Shown: positions 48,722-57,812 of the stretch, piece by piece | How the letters are laid out: each line of letters starts with the position of its first letter | Position numbering within the stretch: the stretch's first letter is position 1 | Origin: Verrucomicrobiaceae bacterium | GTDB lineage: Bacteria; Verrucomicrobiota; Verrucomicrobiia; Verrucomicrobiales; Verrucomicrobiaceae | NCBI GenBank assembly: GCA_021298725.1 | Contig: JAJTDU010000005.1 | Span: forward strand, 1 to 64,000 | DNA length: 64,000 nt | Direction: 5' to 3' | The notes under the pieces: generated by a model | Told to the model about the DNA's origin: nothing | Seen by the model: only the letters and a program-made list of their open reading frames with translations | Databases searched by the model: none | Translations under genes and position numbers: made by a program

Positions 48722-49627
48722 CTCTGCGGCGGCAATCATCCGATCAAACTGGCGCTCTACCTCGCGAATCGTCTCCGCATCGAGTTTGAAGCCCACCGGG
48801 CCGCGCACGAGTGTGTTTTTGAAGATGCCCTGCCGCACAAGCAGATGCTTCTCCACGGCCAAGAAGCCGTCCAGGCTCGTCTGCATCGAAACCAACGCCG
48901 CCAGCGGCCCGTGAATGCGATCCGCCCTCTCCGCATCGCCTGCCTCCAGCGCTTTCCAAAGCGGCACAAGGCCCCGAATCAAATCCGCACCCGGCATCGT
49001 GCCCACCACGCCGCGCTTGAATGAATCCACCAGCGCAATGCCACCCGTGCCCTCAAACACCCGGGCGCGGCCCTTCGTTGCATCACGCAACTCGCTCAAC
49101 TTTGGCCCGATGGGAGAAGCTTCCGGCTTGTACTGCACACGCTCCGGTCCGAACTCGTCCAGCAGTCGCGCCTGCATTGCGATGGGCATCGGCTTGCCCA
49201 CATACCCGCTCGCATCCTGCACGATCACAGGAATGCGGATCGCCTCAATGATGCGCGTGTAATAGGCCAGCAACTCGCTTTCGCCGATGCCGATGGAGAC
49301 CGGCGGAATCGCCATCACTGCATCCGCGCCCACGCCTTCCGCGTGCTTCGCATAACGTTCCGCCACCTTCGATGACTCCGCGCCCACGCTGATCACCACC
49401 ACACCGCGCTCCTTGCCGAATCGGCACGCCGCAGCCGCCAGTTGCTCTCTCTCATCACTATCCAGCCGCAACGTCTCCGACACCATTGCCATCACGATCC
49501 CATTCGCCCCACAGTCGTATAGCCACGCGATCTCGCGTTCGAGCGTTTCGAGATCAATCGTCTCATCCTCCAGCCAGGGAGTCTGAAAAACCGGCAGGAC
49601 ACCGCGGAGTTCGTGTTTGTTCGTCAT
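48713..49627 (-). CDS. Dihydrodipicolinate synthase/N-acetylneuraminate lyase family protein
   Basis: LRGVLPVFQTPWLEDETIDLETLEREIAWLYDCGANGIVMAMVSE, YYTRIIEAIRIPVIVQDASGYVG. Confidence 0.88.
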   Translation of the reverse strand: MTNKHELRGVLPVFQTPWLEDETIDLETLEREIAWLYDCGANGIVMAMVSETLRLDSDEREQLAAAACRFGKERGVVVISVGAESSKVAERYAKHAEGVGADAVMAIPPVSIGIGESELLAYYTRIIEAIRIPVIVQDASGYVGKPMPIAMQARLLDEFGPERVQYKPEASPIGPKLSELRDATKGRARVFEGTGGIALVDSFKRGVVGTMPGADLIRGLVPLWKALEAGDAERADRIHGPLAALVSMQTSLDGFLAVEKHLLVRQGIFKNTLVRGPVGFKLDAETIREVERQFDRMIAAAESA

Positions 49628-49637
49628 AGTTTAAAAA

Positions 49638-50417
49638 TCACCAGAGCAGTTTCCCGCCATCCAGCACCAAAACACTGCCCGTCATGAAGCTGCTGGCCTC
49701 GCTGGCCAGGTATAGCGCCAGCGGGCCGATTTCCTCCGGGCGGCCCCAGCGGCCCATCGGAATGCTGGCGGCCACTTCGCCTTCAAACTCGGGCTTTTCC
49801 TCGATCCAGCGACGATTCGCATCGGTCAGGAAGGGACCGGGCGCGATGGCGTTCACCGTGATGCCATGCACCGCCCAATCGGCGGCCACGGCCTTCGTGA
49901 ACATGGTGAGTGCGCCTTTGGAGGCCTCGTAGCTGCGACCGCGCATCGCCTTGCCAGGCCAGAGGGCGTTGATGGAGGCGATGTTGATGATGCGGCCCCA
50001 CTTTCGCGGGATCATCGCCCCGCCGAGGCGTTTCGTGAGGATGAAGGCCTGCGTGAGGTTCAAGTCGATGATCCGCTGCCAGTCCTCCAGCGCCAGATCC
50101 TCCGTCGGCGTGTTGATGCGACGACCGCCGACATTGTTGATGAGAATGTCGATGGGCGCGTGCTCCTTCAGCACGACGTCACACAATCTCTCCGCCTCCG
50201 CAGGCTTCGAGAGATCGGCTTGGATGCAGGTCACAGCATAGCCGTCGTGAATGAGCTCCTCCGCAGCCTTGGCGAGGTTCTCTTCACTAGATCCGGTGAT
50301 GATGATCTGCGCTCCAGCCTGACCCAAGGCTCGCGCCATTTCCAAACCAAGCCCGCGTGATCCACCCGTGATCAACGCACGGCGTCCGGTGAGATTGAAG
50401 CGGTCCAAAACTGACAT
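49638..50417 (-). CDS. Short-chain dehydrogenase/reductase
   Basis: FNLTGRRALITGGSRGLGLEMARALGQAGA, INNVGGRR, SYEASKGALTMFTKAVAADWAVHGITVNAIAPGPFLTD. Confidence 0.92.
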   Translation of the reverse strand: MSVLDRFNLTGRRALITGGSRGLGLEMARALGQAGAQIIITGSSEENLAKAAEELIHDGYAVTCIQADLSKPAEAERLCDVVLKEHAPIDILINNVGGRRINTPTEDLALEDWQRIIDLNLTQAFILTKRLGGAMIPRKWGRIINIASINALWPGKAMRGRSYEASKGALTMFTKAVAADWAVHGITVNAIAPGPFLTDANRRWIEEKPEFEGEVAASIPMGRWGRPEEIGPLALYLASEASSFMTGSVLVLDGGKLLW

Positions 50418-50560
50418 GAAAACAGATCGGTGCAGCGCAAAGAGTCTTTCAGGCGTTTGCGCCGTCATGTGCGCAGTCAAAAACGTGCGGCATTCATCCA
50501 GACGGCCTCTCGATGGTGAAAAGATTGACGCCCGGCCCTCGAAGCGGGTAAAAACACCGC

Positions 50561-51796
50561 ATGCATCGGCTTGTCTTCGCGCTCGGACTTCTGCTTTTCG
50601 CCCTTCAGGCCCCGGCGCAGGAGCGCCGACTGCCGGTGCTCTCGGCGAACCTCGACGCGCTGCTGAACTTCGCGCAATTGTGGCAGTGGAGCTCGGAGGA
50701 TTTTGAAAAAGCTTACGTCGTGAAGTTGGCCGACCCGGAACAGCAGGAGAAGCCGCCGCAGTTTGAGTGGGTGAACGCCACGAAGGAGCGCGCCCGCTTT
50801 TCCCGCAAAATGTACAGCAACGTGGACACGAAGCTGACGATGTTTGGCGGGTCGATCCGGCTGGAGGAGGCGATTGTGGAGTTTGTGAACGGCAAGGCGG
50901 CGCGGGCGACAGTGTCGTTTTATAATCGCGGTGACTCGGGGGACATCGAGGTGGCGGACTTTGACCGCATCCTCAAAACGATCGGTCAGAACCTCGGGCA
51001 GGTGACCAAAGTGGCCCCAAAACGACAGCTCATGTCCGCCAACGCGGCGCTGCCGGTGACGAGCTGGATGTGGAGTGCGCCCACGGGCATCGCGCTGCTG
51101 GAGCACAATGACTACCAGACCTCGAAGCCAGAGTTCCTGCGCCTGAAGCTGGCCGCGCCGAATCAGGCGGACTGGAGCATGGGCAAGATGGCCGTGGGCG
51201 TGCAGCGCATGGAGCTCATCAAGCGCGTCACCAAAACGCCGGAGGGAGACGTTTACATCGCCGGCGTGCCGATGGTGGACCAGGGGCAGAAGGGCTACTG
51301 CGTGGCGGCAAGCTGCCAGCGCCTGTTTGAGTACATGCGCATCCCCTGCGACCAGCACGAGATGGCGAAGCTGGTGAGCGTGGACGCTGAGAGTGGCGCG
51401 AACGTCTTCGACATGCAAAAGAGCCTCTCAAAGATCGACAGCGCCTTCAAGGTGACCTTCAAAGCGCTGGTGAACCCGGAGCAGTACTACACCGCCGGCC
51501 GCAAGCGCCGCGTGTCCGAGAAAGCCTTCATCGCCGATGTGAAAGCGCACATCGACCGGGGCGTGCCGCTGCTGTGGGGGCTTGCTCTTGGCCAGAAGCC
51601 GGAAGATCCGCCGCTGCCGATGGGCGGGCAGGTCAGCGGCGGCCACATGCGCCTGGTGATCGGCTACAATACGGCCAAGAACCAACTGCTCTTCACCGAC
51701 TCCTGGGGCGCAGGCCATGAGCTGAAGCGCATGGCGATGCTGGACGCCTACGATGTGACGATGGGCCTGTACTCGATGGCCCCGAGCGGCTTCTGA
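50561..51796 (+). CDS. Secreted C39-like papain-fold peptidase
   Basis: Signal peptide; VPMVDQGQKGYCVAASCQRLFEYM (Cys), SGGHMRLVIGYNTAKNQLLFTDSWG (His/Asp). Confidence 0.72.
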   Translation: MHRLVFALGLLLFALQAPAQERRLPVLSANLDALLNFAQLWQWSSEDFEKAYVVKLADPEQQEKPPQFEWVNATKERARFSRKMYSNVDTKLTMFGGSIRLEEAIVEFVNGKAARATVSFYNRGDSGDIEVADFDRILKTIGQNLGQVTKVAPKRQLMSANAALPVTSWMWSAPTGIALLEHNDYQTSKPEFLRLKLAAPNQADWSMGKMAVGVQRMELIKRVTKTPEGDVYIAGVPMVDQGQKGYCVAASCQRLFEYMRIPCDQHEMAKLVSVDAESGANVFDMQKSLSKIDSAFKVTFKALVNPEQYYTAGRKRRVSEKAFIADVKAHIDRGVPLLWGLALGQKPEDPPLPMGGQVSGGHMRLVIGYNTAKNQLLFTDSWGAGHELKRMAMLDAYDVTMGLYSMAPSGF

Positions 51797-51805
51797 AGCC
51801 GCGCC

Positions 51806-52270
51806 TCACAGCCCGCCGAGCTTGCAGATGCGCTCCCAGTGCTGCGCCTCGACCTGGGTGATGGAAAGGCGGTTTCCACGGCGCAGGATGAGCATGTCGG
51901 CCAGCTTGGGATCGGCGCGCAGCATGTCGAGCGTGACGAAGGTCTTGAAGTCGGCCTCCCACTTCACATCCACCATCAGCCAGCGCGGTTCCTCGCGCTT
52001 GCTGCCGGCGTCGAAGTATTCGGAGGACGGATCAAACTGGGTGTGATCGGGATAGGCCTCCTTGACGATTTTCACCACGCCCGCGATGCCCGGCACGGCG
52101 CAACTGGAGTGGTAGAAGAGCCCCAGATCTCCCACGGCCATTTGATCCCGCATCATGTTCCGCACCTGATAATTCCGCACCCCGTTCCACGGCTCCGTCT
52201 TCTTCGGGCGGGCCTTCAGATGATCGAAGGAAAAGACATCGGGTTCGGATTTGAGGAGCCAGTGATTCAT
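51806..52270 (-). CDS. EVE domain protein
   Basis: MNHWLLKSEPDVFSFDHL...WNGVRNYQVRNMMRDQMAVGDLGLFYHSSCAVPGIAGVVKIVKEAYPDHTQFD. Confidence 0.95.
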   Translation of the reverse strand: MNHWLLKSEPDVFSFDHLKARPKKTEPWNGVRNYQVRNMMRDQMAVGDLGLFYHSSCAVPGIAGVVKIVKEAYPDHTQFDPSSEYFDAGSKREEPRWLMVDVKWEADFKTFVTLDMLRADPKLADMLILRRGNRLSITQVEAQHWERICKLGGL

Positions 52271-52325
52271 GGGAATGGCCCACGGAATACACGGGACAGA
52301 ACGAAAGGGAAAGTGAACATGCTGA

Positions 52326-53438
52326 TCACACTGTGATCAGCCGGTTGCGGGCCGTGATGGGCCAGCGCTCGGTCGTTTGGCCGTCTTCGATGATGTAGGC
52401 CTCGCCGTGCATGGAAACGGTGGGGCAGACGTGGCGTGGGAGACCGTGGAGAGCTTGGCCGATGGTGAATTCGTGGGCGCGTTCGGTTTCGAGGACGAGG
52501 TGCTCCTCGCTTTGCATGAGGGCGACGGCATCGGGCAGTTCTTCGAAGCGGACGCGGGGATGTGGGTTCTCGGGGGCGACGGATTTATGGCCGAGGTCGA
52601 GCGTGATGCGGTTTTTGCCGGGTTTGCTGATGACGCGGGCCAGCAGCACGGCGGCGGGCTGAAAGGGTAGGTCAGCGGGATATTTGTCGCCATAACCAAA
52701 GTCCCACAGCACGGTGGTGCCGGGGCTGAGAGTGCGGTCGGGATAAGTGGCGTGAATGCCGAAGGTGGGCGAGCCACCGGCGACGAGTTCCTTCACAATG
52801 ATGCCTTCGCCCTGCAAACGGCAGCGGAACTGCAGCACAGGCTCGAAAGCGGCATCACAGCGCTCACGACGAACGTCGAGGCTGTCATCGTGAATGTGGC
52901 CGTCGTAGGCGTGCAGGCCGCGGAATTGGAGGCGCGGAGTGTCCTTGATCGCATGGGCGAGGATGGCAGCCTCATCTCCGGGAAAGATGCCGGTGCGGGA
53001 CATGCCGCAGTCGAGTTCCAGATAAACACCCAGGGTGACATTGTGCTGTTGCGCGGCGGAGGCGAGGAAACGGACGGTGTCCACGTCATCGACAATGCTG
53101 GAGAACTGCGTGTCTGGGAACTTGAGCGCAAGCTCGGCGAGACGATGCGCATTGATGCCGACACAAGGCATGGCGAGCAGCACGTCGGCAGCACCAACAG
53201 CAGCGCACATCTCCGATTCGGCGATGGTGGAGGTTTTGAACTGCGTGATGCCGAGTTTGAGCTGCATGGCGATGATCTCCGCCGTTTTGTGCGTCTTCAC
53301 ATGCGGACGCAGCCGCTGGGGATCGCCCGCGATCTTGAGCATGAGCTGAAGATTGTGCTCGATGCGACTGCGGAAGAAGAGCAGTGCGGGAGACGGGATG
53401 TCAGCTTCGTTTTCGACGTGGAACCAGGCAGGAGACAT
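52326..53438 (-). CDS. D-threonine aldolase/D-serine dehydratase-like (alanine racemase N-terminal fold) protein
   Basis: IPSPALLFFRSRIEHNLQLMLKIAGDPQRLRPHVKTHKTAEIIAMQLKLGITQFKTSTIAESEM; C-terminal LPRHVCPTVSMHGEAYII. Confidence 0.88.
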   Translation of the reverse strand: MSPAWFHVENEADIPSPALLFFRSRIEHNLQLMLKIAGDPQRLRPHVKTHKTAEIIAMQLKLGITQFKTSTIAESEMCAAVGAADVLLAMPCVGINAHRLAELALKFPDTQFSSIVDDVDTVRFLASAAQQHNVTLGVYLELDCGMSRTGIFPGDEAAILAHAIKDTPRLQFRGLHAYDGHIHDDSLDVRRERCDAAFEPVLQFRCRLQGEGIIVKELVAGGSPTFGIHATYPDRTLSPGTTVLWDFGYGDKYPADLPFQPAAVLLARVISKPGKNRITLDLGHKSVAPENPHPRVRFEELPDAVALMQSEEHLVLETERAHEFTIGQALHGLPRHVCPTVSMHGEAYIIEDGQTTERWPITARNRLITV

Positions 53439-53533
53439 GATGATTGGGATCTAAGTGATCGAGAGATTGATCTGAATTCGTTCAACGAAACAGATTTCCC
53501 AAATGAACGCGATCAAAACTTGTTTTTGCCCGT

Positions 53534-54604
53534 CTATTCCTCCGCTACCTCGCCACGCGGGAGTCGGTCTCCCCAAAACGTCGCGACAAGCAGACTGGTG
53601 AGAGCGAGGAGAGCGAGGCCGTTGAGGACGTGGAAGTTGGTGACCCAGAAGCTTTTGCCAGTGAGGATCACGAAGATGCCCAGCGAGACCTGCACCGCGG
53701 GCAAGAACATGAGCAGCGTGGCGGCCAGACGGACGCGCGGCAGAGTGATGAGCCAGACACGGGCACGAACGGCCACAAAGATAATGAGCAGCGCCACGAA
53801 GAAGCCCCAGTATTTGTGCGCGAAGAGCAGAAACACATCGGGTGGCGAGGTGGGCGGCAGCCACTGGCCCTTGGTGGTCAAAATATCGCTGGCTGCCAAA
53901 TGTGCGCGCTGGGTGTGACGCAGTGTGGCCCCGAGCACAAGCTGGCCGAAAACGCAGAAGAACAGCGTGAGCGACCAAAATCGTGCCTGGAAGGCGGCTT
54001 TGGGACCCAGCACGAGCCGTCCCTCGGTCCAGGTGCGGCTGGAAGCGAAGGCGATGAAGACAAGCAGGCAGTAGAAGACCTGGCCGAGCGTGCCGTGAGT
54101 GACCCCGAGTGGATCGGACATTTTGACGACACGCAAACCGCCCAGGGAGGCCTGCAGGACCACGAGCAGCAGGGCGAGCGTGGTAAGGCCACGCAACAAC
54201 GGCCAGCGCTGGCTGTACCATTTCAAAACGAGCCACAGTATGCCTAGAACGCCGATGAACACGGCCGTTTTGAGCGCTCCCATGAAAATCAGCACGAGAA
54301 ATCCGCCGGCGCAGAGCACAATGCCGACACCTTCGACCAAGCCAGGCCGGAACCTAGCGAACTGCCAGTAGTACATGCCCAGCACAAGAAAACCAATGGT
54401 GGTGGCGATCCAACGATGGCCGTGCTCCAACAGTAGCGCGGGCACTTTGTACCATCCCTCGGGATTGATCTTCCCGTAACAGAGTGGCCAGTCAGGCACG
54501 GCGAGTCCAACGTCCTCGGTCGTCACCGCCGCTCCCCACCAGATAAGGGCCACGCCGACGGCAAGGGTGAACAGCGAGTAGTGATGAAAAGCGCGTGAGT
54601 GCAT
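53534..54604 (-). CDS. ctaA: Haem A synthase (COX15/CtaA family)
   Basis: LIWWGAAVTTEDVGLAVPDWPLCYGKINPEGWYKVPALLLEHGHRWIATTIGFLVLG; TM-rich. Confidence 0.88.
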   Translation of the reverse strand: MHSRAFHHYSLFTLAVGVALIWWGAAVTTEDVGLAVPDWPLCYGKINPEGWYKVPALLLEHGHRWIATTIGFLVLGMYYWQFARFRPGLVEGVGIVLCAGGFLVLIFMGALKTAVFIGVLGILWLVLKWYSQRWPLLRGLTTLALLLVVLQASLGGLRVVKMSDPLGVTHGTLGQVFYCLLVFIAFASSRTWTEGRLVLGPKAAFQARFWSLTLFFCVFGQLVLGATLRHTQRAHLAASDILTTKGQWLPPTSPPDVFLLFAHKYWGFFVALLIIFVAVRARVWLITLPRVRLAATLLMFLPAVQVSLGIFVILTGKSFWVTNFHVLNGLALLALTSLLVATFWGDRLPRGEVAEE

Positions 54605-54635
54605 GACAATGAAATCATGAACGAGTGGCTAAAGC

Positions 54636-54671
54636 AGAAGGGCAAAATAATGAGATCATTATTTTGCCCTT
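54636..54671. promoter_or_regulatory. 36-bp perfect palindrome between coxB and ctaA
   Basis: GAAGGGCAAAATAATGA-GA-TCATTATTTTGCCCTTC. Confidence 0.8.
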
Positions 54672-54699
54672 CGGTGCTGCCATCCATGAGGATGGAGGA

Positions 54700-55500
54700 T
54701 CAATTGGCGGCGGTCTTAGGAGCGGCGGCTTCCGTGGTCTTCTTGAGCGCGGAGGCGGCCTGTTCCTTGGCCCAGTCGTCGTATTCTTTGGCATCGACGA
54801 CTTCGAGGATGGCCTTCATCTGGGCGTGGCCTGGACCGCAAAGCTGTCCGCAAATGATGTCCCAACTGCCGGTTTTCGTCGGCTTGAACCACATGTGGCT
54901 CTTCACGCCAGGCGTGGCGTCCTGTGCGGCACGCATCGGCACGAGGGCGAGATTGTGAATCACGTCCTTGGAGGCGACATCGACAATGACTGGGCGACCG
55001 ACTGGGAGTTTCATGGTGCCAGGGTTGACGAAGTCATCCTTGCCGTTCGGATCGTGCAGATCCTTGCCAGTGGTGTTGGTGGCACCGTTCACATTGCGCA
55101 TGTCCCAGGTGCTGAGCATCATGTCGTCACCGGGATACTGGAAGTTCCAGAGGAATTTCTCACCGAGGGCACGCATGCGGATGGTGTCTGGGGAGGTCGG
55201 GTATTCGTCGGCTTGGCGGGACCAGAGAGGGAAGGCAAAACCGAGCAGCAGGATGGCCTCAACGATGACCACGCCGATTTCGATGTGGGTCGTGGCATGA
55301 CCACGCACACCGTGATAATCGGCGCGGTCTGTTTTCTTCTGACGGAAGCGGTAAAACGCGATGGCAAGGAAGATGGACCAGCCGACGCCAAGGACGACCA
55401 TGAACCAGTGGACGAAGCCAAGCATGTGATCCACGAGGCCGCCATGTTCAGAGGCGTTCGGGGTTTGACCGATAAATTCATTGATCCAGGAGAGGTTCAT
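54700..55500 (-). CDS. coxB: Cytochrome c oxidase subunit II
   Basis: MNLSWINEFIGQTPNASEHGGLVDHMLGFVHWFM; CuA motif WDIICGQLCGPGHAQM. Confidence 0.95.
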   Translation of the reverse strand: MNLSWINEFIGQTPNASEHGGLVDHMLGFVHWFMVVLGVGWSIFLAIAFYRFRQKKTDRADYHGVRGHATTHIEIGVVIVEAILLLGFAFPLWSRQADEYPTSPDTIRMRALGEKFLWNFQYPGDDMMLSTWDMRNVNGATNTTGKDLHDPNGKDDFVNPGTMKLPVGRPVIVDVASKDVIHNLALVPMRAAQDATPGVKSHMWFKPTKTGSWDIICGQLCGPGHAQMKAILEVVDAKEYDDWAKEQAASALKKTTEAAAPKTAAN

Positions 55501-55525
55501 AGCGAGGAGGGTGAAAAAAGGTGTT

Positions 55526-55723
55526 TCAGACGGCAGGGTGCATGCTGGCGTATTTACGCTGGCGGCGGACCATGGAAAAGACGATGCCGGTGGCACAGGC
55601 GAACATGAAGGCGAGGAAGCCTAGCATGACGAGAATGGCGAATCCCTGAGCCTGACCGACGAGGCTACCCTTGTCAGCCATGCAGGTGGCACAGGCGAGA
55701 ATGGTGGAAGGCACGGAAATCAT
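55526..55723 (-). CDS. Small single-TM protein in oxidase cluster
   Basis: MISVPSTILACATCMADKGSLVGQAQGFAILVMLGFLAFMFACATGIVFSMVRRQRKYASMHPAV (internal start of the 55526..55978 ORF). Confidence 0.65.
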   Translation of the reverse strand: MISVPSTILACATCMADKGSLVGQAQGFAILVMLGFLAFMFACATGIVFSMVRRQRKYASMHPAV

Positions 55724-55725
55724 GG

Positions 55726-55932
55726 TCAGACGATGATGGTGCGCATTTTTTTGACGAGATACCACACGCCGTAGCCCAGGAGGAGGAGGCAGAGAAGACC
55801 GGCGTAAGGCTTGAGGACGATGGCACCAGAACGCGAGGCATCCTCCGGCAGGAAGTGCATCCACAGCCAGAATCCGGCGTCGCACAGAATGGCGAAGGCC
55901 AGAAAGACTATGTGGAAGTGCTTGAGGGACAT
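55726..55932 (-). CDS. Small two-TM protein in oxidase cluster
   Basis: MSLKHFHIVFLAFAILCDAGFWLWMHFLPEDASRSGAIVLKPYAGLLCLLLLGYGVWYLVKKMRTIIV. Confidence 0.7.
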   Translation of the reverse strand: MSLKHFHIVFLAFAILCDAGFWLWMHFLPEDASRSGAIVLKPYAGLLCLLLLGYGVWYLVKKMRTIIV

Positions 55933-55949
55933 GACGGCGGCGTTGGTTG

Positions 55950-56276
55950 CTACTCGTTACGATTGTAGAAGCCCTCAAAGACCAGCGGATCCTGGGCGGA
56001 GAGAATAAAAAGCACGAACAGCACGATGGCGAAGGCCACCGTGAAGGCGAGCACCTTGTAGATGACGGGGCGCTCGTGGTTGAGATGCATGAAGATCAGC
56101 GCGACGAGGCTGGCCTTAAAGGTCGCCACAATCATGCCGACAAGGATGTTCAGGCCGTGGGTAGGCAACTCAACGGTGGAAAGCCACACCGTGAAACCAG
56201 ACAGCGCCAGCAAGGCGATGCCGATGATGATGTACTTCCGGACGGATTTCTGGATTTCTTCGATGTTGTCAGACAT
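55950..56276 (-). CDS. Cytochrome c oxidase subunit IV (COX4_pro-like)
   Basis: KSVRKYIIIGIALLALSGFTVWLSTVELPTHGLNILVGMIVATFKASLVALIFMHLNHE. Confidence 0.85.
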   Translation of the reverse strand: MSDNIEEIQKSVRKYIIIGIALLALSGFTVWLSTVELPTHGLNILVGMIVATFKASLVALIFMHLNHERPVIYKVLAFTVAFAIVLFVLFILSAQDPLVFEGFYNRNE

Positions 56277-56286
56277 GACGCGGGGA

Positions 56287-56314
56287 AAGTGAGAGGTGAG
56301 ATGTAAGAAGTGAG
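56287..56314. repeat. 7-bp-period repeat
   Basis: AAGTGAG AGGTGAG ATGTAAG AAGTGAG. Confidence 0.75.
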
Positions 56315-56318
56315 CGTC

Positions 56319-57785
56319 TTACAGGAGGTACAGCAGGGGGAAGAGGAAGATCCAGACCAGATCGACGAAGTGCCAGAACAGGCCGCCGACCTCGACGCGG
56401 TTGGCGAGATGCTCGGGGTCTTCACGCAGCATTCTGCCGTTGAAGAACAGGAAGTAAGCAAGCACCCCTGCCCCAGCGACGACGTGCAAGCCATGCAGGC
56501 CCGTCAGTGTGAAATAGATGGCGTAGTAGGTGTTGAGCTTGGGCGTGAAGTTGGAGAAGAAGGTGATGTCCTTCTTTTCGATCACCACGGTGGGATGATA
56601 CGCCTCGTGGCCGTGGGAGTCAGCCGGAGCGTGGGCCTCGGCACCGTGCTTGCCGCCATGGGCTTCGCCAGCAGCGGGGGGCTCGGCCGAGTGGAACTCC
56701 TTGAAGAACAGGGACTCCTTTTGTAGCGTGGCGGACTTCGCCTTGTCACGCGTCGGATACTTTTTCTCGAAATCGGCGATATGATGGTCGCGGTTGGCGA
56801 CAAAGGCTTTCTGCCATCCCTCACCGAGGTAACGGTGGTCGAAGGCGAGCGATTGTTCAGACTGCGCGACCGCACGGGTATCGACGCCATCGACCTCCAG
56901 CGTCATCTTGTCATCCACCAGCTTGCCAGTCGCAATGGTGCCATCAACGAAAGTGAGGCTGGTGTCCGTGTATCCGAAGAATTGGGAAGGTTTGGCCGCA
57001 ATCTTCAGCGGAGCCGAGGGAATCAGCTTCACCTTGGTGTCGGAGAGGCTGTGATAATTTTTCGCGATGGTAAGCTTCCGCGCCGCTTCGTATTTGGCGA
57101 AGTCAGTGGTGGCTACGGAGGCCGCTTTTTCAGCAGCTTCGATCATTTTGGCACGCTCATCCTGCATCTTGGCAAAAGCGGCGTCACGCATTGATTTGCG
57201 CAACTCTCCGAAGGTGGCTTTGTTGAGCTCCTTCTCTTCACCGGAGGGGAATTTGAACTTCGGCACATCGCCAACGACACTGCTGAGCACGTGATTGACG
57301 GGATCGGCATCGACCGCTTTGTTGGAGCCAACAATGGTGAGTTCCAGAGCGTCCACATTCTCAAACTTAACCTGATAACCGTGCGGAAGGTGGCCGGTGA
57401 GGATGGTGCCGTCAGTGAGCTTGACCGCGTAGTGCTGGAACTTCTTGGCGTACTCCATGCTCTTGTTCACCATGAAGATCGCCGCGCAAGCGATGGTGGC
57501 GAGCATGCAGAGCTTGTACTGGGTGTATTTGCGCAGCTTGATCGAAGCCCACGCCATGACCACCGTGACTGAGGAGATGATGAGGAAGACCGTGTTCCAG
57601 AAGCCAAGCTTCACATCCAGGTCCCAAACAGGCCATGGATAGTCCGCGCCGACACGCAGGAAGATGTAGGCAGAGAACAGACCGCCGAAGAGCATGACTT
57701 CGGAGGCCAGGAAGAGCCAGATGCCGATCTTGGCGTTGTAAAGGCCGGTATCAGGCCGGGAGGTGACGGTGTATGGAATGTCCAT
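56319..57785 (-). CDS. coxC: Cytochrome c oxidase subunit III with large soluble insertion
   Basis: [26 protein letters not shown]...; [32 protein letters not shown]...[24 protein letters not shown]; about 280-aa hydrophilic insert between. Confidence 0.93.
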   Translation of the reverse strand: MDIPYTVTSRPDTGLYNAKIGIWLFLASEVMLFGGLFSAYIFLRVGADYPWPVWDLDVKLGFWNTVFLIISSVTVVMAWASIKLRKYTQYKLCMLATIACAAIFMVNKSMEYAKKFQHYAVKLTDGTILTGHLPHGYQVKFENVDALELTIVGSNKAVDADPVNHVLSSVVGDVPKFKFPSGEEKELNKATFGELRKSMRDAAFAKMQDERAKMIEAAEKAASVATTDFAKYEAARKLTIAKNYHSLSDTKVKLIPSAPLKIAAKPSQFFGYTDTSLTFVDGTIATGKLVDDKMTLEVDGVDTRAVAQSEQSLAFDHRYLGEGWQKAFVANRDHHIADFEKKYPTRDKAKSATLQKESLFFKEFHSAEPPAAGEAHGGKHGAEAHAPADSHGHEAYHPTVVIEKKDITFFSNFTPKLNTYYAIYFTLTGLHGLHVVAGAGVLAYFLFFNGRMLREDPEHLANRVEVGGLFWHFVDLVWIFLFPLLYLL

Positions 57786-57812
57786 CTCGGTTCAGAAGTT
57801 CGAATTTCGCGA

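Noticed and set aside
52322-52340. CTGATCACA-C-TGTGATCAG palindrome
   Set aside because: Overlaps the stop codon region of the aldolase-like gene; no second copy, no U-tract, no clear target gene
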